This document shows positions 31,475 to 39,330 of a stretch of 39,330 nt of DNA, piece after piece. Position numbers and translations under genes: made by a program. This stretch comes from Amanita rubescens (Eukaryota; Basidiomycota; Agaricomycetes; Agaricales; Amanitaceae): the NCBI GenBank assembly GCA_015039365.1, contig WION01000495.1, positions 1 to 39,330 on the forward strand. The letters run 5' to 3'. The notes beneath the pieces are model-generated. The model saw only the letters and a list, made by a program, of their open reading frames with translations, did not search any database and was not told the origin of the DNA. Numbering within the stretch: position 1 is the stretch's first letter; each line of letters starts with the position of its first letter.

Positions 31475-33720
31475 ATGCTATTCTCCTTTTCCGCCTTTGC
31501 GCACCAGCGCGCATGGTGAGTAGATGCTCCTCCGCCGTAATATACCGCTCTCGTGTACATAATATTGACTATCTTCGCAGCGCTTGGAAGCAAAGGGAAC
31601 GGCAATCTCAAATTGCCTCCTTACCGGTCGAACATTCCGAACCACTCTCCTTGTCTGAACAGAAAATACACGCTCTTTCCATCTCTCAACTCGTCTCGCA
31701 ATGTAGGTCTGGTATTATCTCCCCTGCGGAAATCATGCTCTCGTACTCCAAGAAGGCTCTTCGGGCTCACATGGCAACCAACTGCATCTCGGATTTTATG
31801 TTCAAGGAAGCTCTACTTATCCCATCGGTCGCAAATTGGGTACCCGGTGTCGACCCAGACAATTCACTATCGGATTCGGACTCGGCCAACGAACGGTCAC
31901 TTATGGGCGTACCAGTGAGTATTAAAGGTAAGCATCCAGCTTAGCGAATTTGCCGGCAGCTTCACGTCATTGCTAACGTCCCCATCGACTATAGACACCA
32001 TCAACATTGCGGGTCACGACAGTACCGTTAGCTTCTCCCGGAATGCTAACAAACCTGCGGCGAAATCGTCCTCTATCGTGCGCCTCCTACAGGACGCCGG
32101 TGCCCTCGTGTTTGCGAAAACGACTGTGCCCACCGGTTTGCTTAGCATCGAAACTTATTCTGATCTGTTTGGACGCACAGTGAATCCGTATAGCCGAGCC
32201 CATACTCCTGGAGGATCTACTGGTGGCGGAGCGGCTCTTCTAGCCTGTGGCGGCTCCAAAGTTGAAATTGGCACGGACCTAGCGGGAAGCGCAAGAATCC
32301 CAGCACATTTTTGCGGTCTCTGGAGTCTCAAAGGTAGTGCCGGCAGATTTCCATCGTGGGGCAGTGTCTCGTCCCTCCCCGGCGCAGAGGGTGTACCCAT
32401 TCTCGCCGCACCAATGACTAGCAGCTTAGAAGATCTGTCTGAATTCTGGAAGAGAATCGTCATGGCCAAACCTTGGTTATACGACCACACGGTACGTCTC
32501 TCAGATTAAAAATCTCGACAGCTTTCTCATTATACAGTGCGTGCCGATGTCCTGGCAAGATATCAACCTACAGGATGAGGGCCGAAAATTGAAATGGGGA
32601 GTTATCTGGGACGACGGTGAGTAATTTGCTACATTATGGCCGCTACTAGAGCCTATTAACAGGCGCAATCCCTCCTACACCTGCAACCCGGCGAGCTCTG
32701 TCAATGGTCATTACTGCACTTAAACGCCAAGGACACGAAGTCGTCGAATTGTGCGTTCGCTCCTTCCCATTGACATGCTCTGTCTGACTCTAATTATAGT
32801 AACCCTCCGGACATGTATTACGGCCTCAAGCTCGGTTACCAACTGCTCTTTGGTGATGGCGGTACGTACTATTTACGCTCTCATTTACAGGTAGAGCTAA
32901 TACTCAAATTTTTTCTCTGACATGTTGTTCTTCACCTTAACCCAAAAACCAAATTCACAGGCGAGCAGATCCGCGAAACACTGCTACCTTCTGAAGCTCT
33001 TAACGCGCCAGCCATGTCCGTTCTAAATCTACTGGCGCTCCCGCGTCTGCTCAAATCATTCCTTGCTCGTCTGACGCGTTGCCTTCCAAACTGGTGCCGC
33101 CGACTTTTGGGTGGATGCGATCACATCACAGCCGACTTCTATGATATCATGCGGTCGCGAAGTGTAGGGGAAGAACGGAAGATTACTTGTGCCCGTGATG
33201 AATACCGTGCGACTTGGCACGAAAAGTGGATTAGCGCAGGTCTCGATTTCGTGCTCACAGTGCCACACGCGCTTCCGGCTCTTGCTCATAATACGTCTGA
33301 GAAAACGACGCTAATGAGTGCTGGATATACGTTCATTTTCAGCCTAGTAAGTCTACGAGCTCTCAACCTCGCTCCGCACTAAGCGCTCCTTCACTTCCCT
33401 AGCTCGATTACACAGCCGGAATTCTGCCCGTTACCTTCGTCGATCGCGCATCTGACGCACTACCTGTTGGCTTTTTTGCTTCCGATCAGTATCACCGCAT
33501 GAACAGCGTCGCAAGATCAGCCTATACGGTATATGACGCAGAAGATATGCATGGTTTACCTCTCGGCGTACAGATTGTGGGAAAGAGACTAGAAGAGGAG
33601 AAAGTTCTAGAGGGCATGAAGATTATCGAGGCCGCACTCCAGAAGCAAGGGCATACTTTTATGCCGGGGAACTTACCCGTCTCATCGAGTTGGACCAACT
33701 CATCGACTAGGCTAATCTAA
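31475..33720 (+). CDS. Amidase-signature enzyme (fatty-acid-amide-hydrolase-like)
   Basis: About eight exons give roughly 600 residues. Exon 1 (MLFSFSAFAHQRA) is short. The catalytic Ser-cisSer-Lys set is visible: lysine in LMGVPVSIKDTINIAGHD, cis-serine in AHTPGGSTGGGAALLACGG, nucleophile serine in EIGTDLAGSARIPAHFCGLW. The usual GGSSGG is GGSTGG here, with the second serine replaced by threonine. Other family parts are SIVRLLQDAGALVFAKTTVP, LKWGVIWDDG, PPTPATRRALSMVITALKRQ, YTAGILPVTFVDRA and MHGLPLGVQIVGKRLEEEKV. Such fungal enzymes hydrolyse amides, from acetamide to fatty acid amides; the substrate is unknown here. No signal peptide is certain. It is convergent with the APH-fold gene, with a long gap between. 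Confidence 0.88.
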
Positions 33721-35177
33721 GGCATCAAACTCTCTCCAAGCCATTTCTTCCTGCCGTACGTATGGACTGCGACTTTCTTGATTGACACACTCTTTTGAAA
33801 CACCACTATCTCTAATAACTCGCTGCCGCTCACAAGATGCCGACTGGCTAACTACTACTTTCCTTTAACCACCACGTCACACCGATGTCCTTTCGTTCTG
33901 CAAATCTTAAAATAGACACATTCATTCCAGCCTCGCATTCTTTACGTATCAGTCGGACAAGTGTACTTTGTGGCTAGCAATCTATCCGTTCATCGCAACA
34001 TATTTGACAAGTAGCACTTAATTGTGGCGCAACGGAAGACGTTGTAATGGCAGCTGTCAGTCTAGACTTGTCAAGTCAGAAGCTCCACTATTACTTGGTT
34101 TCGGGAAATGTCGTCATGGAACTCCAACGCCGGAGGGTCTTCTGCAATCAAATAGTAACACCAGATCCAGCGCTTGATAGGGACTCTTTTTCTTAGCCTA
34201 ACCGTATCTCGGTGATGATATCCACGGAGGAGGAATCCATAATCTCAAAGTTGAAACGCAGAATAGTAACACCCACCGGATACGATCAAAACGCGAGCGT
34301 AGCAACTGACAGACGCGAGGGGAAGCCTGAGAGCATCCGGGTTCGGTTCTTCTGAAAGACTTGCTGTCATAGTTCTCCCCTTGGCAATATACAATGGTTC
34401 TCTCAAACAGAGTGATAGCAACGAAAGCGAAGGGAATCCTTCCCCCATGTAAAAAAGGATGTTAGAGAAGAGAAGAGCGATATTTACCGTTCTTCAACTT
34501 CTCTGATGTTACTTGCAGTCGATCGTTGAACGGTGAGCGCTGAGCGCTGAACGTTTGAGCAGCTGAATGAAAAAGAAACCGGGGATTCCTTCGATTTAAG
34601 CCCTATAACAACGGGTTCGCGCGCATGCATCGGACGATACAGTGCTCTTGGAAGATAATGTATCTGACGCTTGTGACTGCTACATTTTTTCTGTTGAACA
34701 TTAATCTCGGAGGCGACTTGCTGTTCCGATTATGTACTTGCACTTCCAACCCAGGTGATAAACCTAAAAGAAATAGACATACCACCACAGGCTTTGTGTG
34801 ACACGGACATGGGCGTTGAGGCGCAGAGTCGGATAGGACTTGCCAGTGTTTTCCAACGTTTAAGATTTCTTGGAAGAAGGACAAACCCACAAGTTGAAAG
34901 ATTTTCTGGAAAGACATATATAAGGACGTTTGTCAACAAACAAACAATTGGGGATAACGAAAACTATGTAAAAGCGTCATTTACGCTACACCAGCACGCA
35001 CAACGCGAGGTTCAAAAACGAAATAAAGGAATTCCAGACTAGGATACGCCAACAAAAGAGAGAAACGAGCGCGCTGAAGGAAGTAATGTACATCCAACCA
35101 TTCCCGACAGAGTAACATATGTAGACCGAATTTCTCAAGAAAAAAAAAAGATAACGAGCGACGGGCAATAATTCGGT
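33721..35177. other. Long intergenic stretch between convergent genes
   Basis: Nothing certain is seen in 1.46 kb. Overlapping frames at 34603-34939 (minus) and 34755-35042 (plus) lack motifs and splice partners. A short tandem repetition of gagcgct occurs near 34535-34547. Polyadenine near 35140 belongs to the 3' flank of the APH-fold gene. Confidence 0.45.
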
Positions 35178-37372
35178 TCATTCAACTTCCGGATCCACCT
35201 CACCATCACCGGCCCATCTTTTCTTATCCGCAAGTCCGTTTTCACTACTCACCGTCAACCATGCCTCCAACCGGCGGCCCAACTCTCCTCCGCGACCGCC
35301 ACATATATCACCGGTCGTATTTAGCATCTTTTCTTTATCCTTTTCCTTGATAAATGGCAACGAGCTGACAAACGGTATGCCAGTCCGACGTGCGATGGGA
35401 GCGGCAGATACTAGAATCTCGTTGGCAGCCGATGTTAGTCCGGGCCCAACACGGGGATCCGCTGTTCCGAGAGGAGGACTGAGGTCTCCCGCGTCGTCCG
35501 AAGGGTGCTTATCCCAATCCCGGAACCACGTCTCGTCTTCCATCTCCTCTATGCCCAGTATGCTGTCTATAAGCCCCTCCTCCCATCCATCCCATTCAGC
35601 GAACCGATGGCCCAATCGCAACCGGATACCCTGTTGTTCATAGTATAACCATTCTTTTGCCAGAGCGGCCAAGTCGATGTCTTTGTTGCATTTTTGTTTT
35701 ACTGGACTCTCGATGAATTTTGATACTGCCTGCCGGAAGAGGCGGACTGTGAAAGGGCTAGATTGGAGGAATGCAGGGACATGGGCACAGGCCCACAAAG
35801 GTCTAGTCGTCGTCGACTCCCAATCAATGATACAAGTCTGAAATAAAGTATTAGTCATGGATGTCTAGATGATGGTGAACAAGTCACATACGATCTTCGA
35901 TGGGTCATTGCGGTCCACAAAGATATTCTCCAGGTTCAGATCGTGGCAGTCTAGACCGAATTCTTCTGGGGTATCGACCTTGATCAGCCTAGACAACCGC
36001 ACCATCAAGTCCATCCATCGTGCCATTTCTTTCCTCACGAGTGCCTCTCTCTGTGCTAAATGAGCGACGAGGAAAGTGGAGCGCTGCATTCGTCGATAAT
36101 CGCGATACATCGCATCACCTGGGCCTTCCCACTCGCATTCACTTTCTTCTAAATCCCACTCATCACTGTCGTCGCTCTCGTCGCCCGGGACAGCTTTTAT
36201 TTGATGATGCCAAGATGACCGGATCTCATCCGGATCTAGATGCAATTTATGCGGAGCGGATTTTCCCTCGTTCTCCCGTACAACACCCGCAATCTCGCGA
36301 TGAGCACAAGACGCAAGGTACTCTTTGGTCGAAGACCAAGGTCCGCGATTGATCTCCCTGGGATGGATCAGTTCGCCCCTGTTCGAACCAAAGAATGGCC
36401 ACGATATGATAGAGCCGACGTGAAATTCTGGTTTAGTACGTTGCGCAGGTTCCTCAAGTATAATGGATGATATTGGATTGGTAGGAATGGTAAGATTCTG
36501 TCTGAATGACATGGCAATATAAGGATATTCGACCGCTCTAGGTGTTGCCGCTGAGGATCCGTTTGCCTTATGGGGTTTTGGCCCAGAGTAGAGAGATCCG
36601 ATTGCGGAAAACCGGTGTGAGAATAGGGGTATAATAATAGAGGACAGGTTTGAGCACAGTTTGACCAATTCATTGTAGCCCAACGAATGGAAAACTTTGG
36701 CTAGGGGTATTCCTGGTGCCTGTCGGCATACACGTGATTGGCATACGCGTCTGACTTTGACGCGACGGGATGACGTACCTTGGACATCAATATGTATTCA
36801 CCGCCGAGACGGTTGAAGGGGTTTGAATCGTAGTGGTATACGACGGGCACTGGTACGTCTGTGCATTCACGCAGATATGCCATGGTGGCTACTTCAGATT
36901 CGGTTTTTAATCTTGGCATAAAGCGTCTAGCCACTCGTGCGACGAGCTCCACTCCATTAACAAGCGAGATCAGGTATGCCTTTGGAAACGGGAACCTTTC
37001 AGCGCACGTTCGAGCACATGATAGGGCCAAAGGCTAACCTTGTGAAATGTGCCTGTACGTCTCAGACAGGCCGTTAGTTCCGGCAGAAACATGGTCCGAA
37101 TACCCTGCTTACACACCTGAGTTTAGGAATGTTATCCTTCCAACATCAGTGCCCATCTTTTCCCGGACCACATCTTTCAGAATCTTTCGATCGACTTGGA
37201 AGGGTATAGCACCATGGAGTGCAGCATCTACCTTGGCTTCACATTTCCGGTCGGCATGTTCGACCTCCCAGTCCCATTCCAGGAATTTGACCGGATGAGC
37301 GTGATTGGCAACGGATATTTGGCTGGCGTAGTCATCTATCTGGGCGTCCGCGTCGGTCGTATTGACATACAT
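35178..37372 (-). CDS. APH-fold phosphotransferase (protein-kinase-like)
   Basis: Five or six exons give about 650 residues. The N-terminal lobe has GTFHKAYLISLVNG, a short glycine-containing strand, and VELVARVARRFMPRLKTESE followed by VPVPVVYHYDSNPFNRLGGE and YILMSKAPGIPLAKVF. The catalytic loop is FGLDCHDLNLENIFVD (H-x-D-like, ending in the metal-binding asparagine) and the DFG-equivalent is CIIDWEST, both standard for the aminoglycoside-phosphotransferase-like family common in Agaricomycetes. An acidic insert (GDESDDSDEWDLEESECEWE) lies between lobes, and a long C-terminal tail runs past the domain. These proteins phosphorylate small molecules or unknown targets; the substrate is not known. 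The chosen ATG (MYVNTTDADAQIDDYAS) is the first in frame. Confidence 0.85.
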
Positions 37373-38919
37373 TACAGATTTTGGAGTTTAAGAGCAACAG
37401 CGTTGAGTAGATCGGTGGGATGGTTGAACAAGCCAGAGATTGCGCTCAGGCTTGTGGACGGGCGAGAGCGGTGTTGTCGTGGTTTAAAGATAAGCTGGAG
37501 CGAGCAGAAATACGTACGCGTTACTGATGCCCCGTTGTTTGACGTTATTTGTTACCTGCTATACAGTCAGCTCGGCCGTGCCTTGGCAGGGAATGGCTTA
37601 CGGATGCTCGGTTACCAGCGAATGACTCCGACCGACCCCCACTCATGAGCACTTGTCATCAATGTCTAATAACGTGCTAATGAGCCGTATCCGATGAGCT
37701 TGTCTTTAGTCACGATGCTTGGCACTGGTCTCCAAGAGTTTAATATTTAATATCCATCGATTACCACACACTGTTCGGTTCGTGCTAAGGGCTGCACCAT
37801 ACTGCGATCAGTTCTTTGAGATATCTCAAGCAAGAATGAATTCCCCTTACTTGGTAGTGGCAAGAGTGCTACATCATGGCAACCAATGGCGGGCGCTCTA
37901 CAACATGACAGGATGTGTTTGGAGAGTCGTCGATAAGCGCCTACTAGACTGCCAAGAGCTGGTTCTCGGAGAAAACAAGAACAAATAATTAACGGCTCGT
38001 CCGAGTCACTGCGGACTGCGGCATTAGAGCGCTGGAAATCAGCGCGTCTTGACCTTGTTAGACCTTATCATAGGAAAAGCTACGCCACGCCGGACCGATC
38101 ACGATACATGTACGTATTTCAATTGATAAGCCCCGAGTTTCAATTTCAATGCTTGGCGGGTGTGCACGAGGGCTATATTCGGTGTGGATAACTTTCTAAA
38201 AAGTGGTACGAGAGCGCTACTTGCTTTGCTTGACAGTGCATTCAACTTCAATAAATGGGAACAATCATTATACTCAGTGCCATGTGTCGCGAATTGGCGC
38301 ATCAACCATGGCGCACGGATTTGTCATCCTAGGACCTACGCGCGAATATCTGTGGTTGTAACCTCGGTGTTGTCAAGTAAAGATGGGAATCTTCCCATAC
38401 GCATTTTTCGTGATCGAATCAAAGGTGGCATCATCATTCATACTCATTCTTTAACGGGGCCAGGACATTGACGGAGCAGGATGCATTCGACTATTGATAT
38501 CGGGGACTGATGACATGATATTAGAAGTATTGTGAGCATTGGAAATGCGCGGTACTCCGAGTACACCAACACTGACGTTTTCTTCGATGGATACTGCGAC
38601 GGCTGGGAATAATTTATTCATGTCATCAAGGGACTTTCTACCATGAACAATCAGATGGAGGTCTGCCGCATCTCGTTGTATCATTCAACAGAACTGGCAT
38701 AAGCTGGAGTCTACATATCAGCGTCCATCCCCCTCTGGTCAGGGGACATCTATCACCAGAGCAACTATCGTGAAATCAATGCACTATGCGCCGACATCAA
38801 TCCGGCATCAACTCGTGCTCAACTTTATATGAACATTGAATCACAAATTGTTGTGGCTAGGACTGGTTTCCTATCATACAACTTGCAAGCAGGTCTTGTC
38901 AACATCTCGAATATCTAAC
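37373..38919. other. Long intergenic stretch, no gene supported
   Basis: About 1.5 kb with scattered frames under 150 codons on both strands (for example 37719-37988 and 38160-38471 plus, 38451-38684 minus). None has a known motif or plausible splice partners. It includes the upstream regions of both flanking genes, which are divergent. Confidence 0.45.
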
Positions 38920-39204
38920 ATGCAGCTCCTCTCTACCTACATCGTCGCTCTCTTCTTTTTCAACTTCCTTGCCAGTGGAGGCCCAATTCCCGGCACTGAA
39001 CCCCAAGCAAAACAGGATTTACAAGCCCAACCACACGCACGTACTTTCCGTCGGAAGTATCCCCATAGATATTCGGACGAAGAAGTAAGCATCTTCTCGA
39101 CTTGATCTGAAACCGACGATCCTAACTTGGAATAGAAATCATTACTGAGGGAATTACTTTGCTCCTTTGCGCTCACCGAATGCTTTACCGAAACTTTCCT
39201 GTAA
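38920..39204 (+). CDS. Small secreted protein
   Basis: Two exons (38920-39084 and 39136-39204) join in phase through a canonical gtaagc-tag intron to 234 nt, 77 residues plus stop. The protein opens with a strong signal peptide (MQLLSTYIVALFFFNFLASG). It is followed by GPIPGTEPQAKQDLQAQPHA and a basic stretch FRRKYPHRYSDEE that could be a processing site. The end (LLRELLCSFALTECFTETFL) holds two cysteines. I recognise no family. The layout suits a short secreted propeptide or effector-like protein, as an inference only. The window ends 126 bp downstream, so a longer splice form is not excluded. Confidence 0.5.
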
Positions 39205-39330
39205 CGTGGGTGGGCGAATGGCCTGTGCCTTCCTGGGACTCGAAAAAACCCGGGAAGTTTGTCAATTATGTGAACCTATGCGTGCCCTTAGCTTTCAAAA
39301 CGGTGATGGAGTGGTCCGAGTTTGAGTACA

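Noticed and set aside
37373..38919. tRNA or small RNA genes in the long intergenic stretches
   Set aside because: I looked for GGTTCGA-type B boxes and cloverleaf pairing and found none that held up; a tRNAscan run would settle it.

Overview
The window looks like nuclear DNA of a mushroom-forming basidiomycete (Agaricomycetes). The genes are split by many introns of about 43-80 bp, mostly GT-AG. Several families are typical of that group: a mushroom-type seven-TM protein, a DUF6533-type membrane protein, a Kre9/Knh1-type GPI-anchored protein, small beta-trefoil inhibitor-like proteins and a family 61 glycosyltransferase. All gene models were spliced by eye; where stated, phases were checked across every intron.

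The left part (1-9.2 kb) is dynamic, gene-poor accessory DNA. It begins with an intact 285-residue seven-TM gene on the minus strand (474-1545). A diverged direct repeat that carries only a promoter-like end follows (about 1839-2200 and 2622-2880). Next come three copies of a small beta-trefoil-like gene: one decayed (3104-3560) and two intact 139-residue copies (6367-6930 and 8136-8698), the latter two inside about 1.2-kb tandem units that include their promoters. A larger decayed gene lies between (3759-4882, minus).

The centre (9.2-16.5 kb) holds an intact 12-TM-type amino acid permease (minus) and a cyclophilin (minus). About 0.8 kb covering the permease 5' half and the cyclophilin 3' end has been partly tandem-duplicated. 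The duplicate is broken by about 2.7 kb of unrelated DNA that carries a 298-codon ORF of unknown function. Left-over gene ends mark the breakpoints.

The right part (16.5-37.4 kb) is more ordinary housekeeping DNA. It contains an XPF/Rad1 repair endonuclease (+, with one frameshift in exon 1), a DUF6533-type membrane protein (+), and a Kre9/Knh1-like surface protein (-) divergent from a two-RRM RNA-binding protein (+). Then follow a 249-residue acidic protein (+), a type II GT61 glycosyltransferase (+), an amidase-signature enzyme (+) and an APH-fold phosphotransferase (-). A small secreted-protein gene (38920-39204, +) lies near the end.

No rRNA, tRNA, CRISPR array or complete transposon with terminal repeats was recognised. 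The genes do not form an obvious pathway. The most unusual content is the set of duplications and decaying copies in the first 15 kb.
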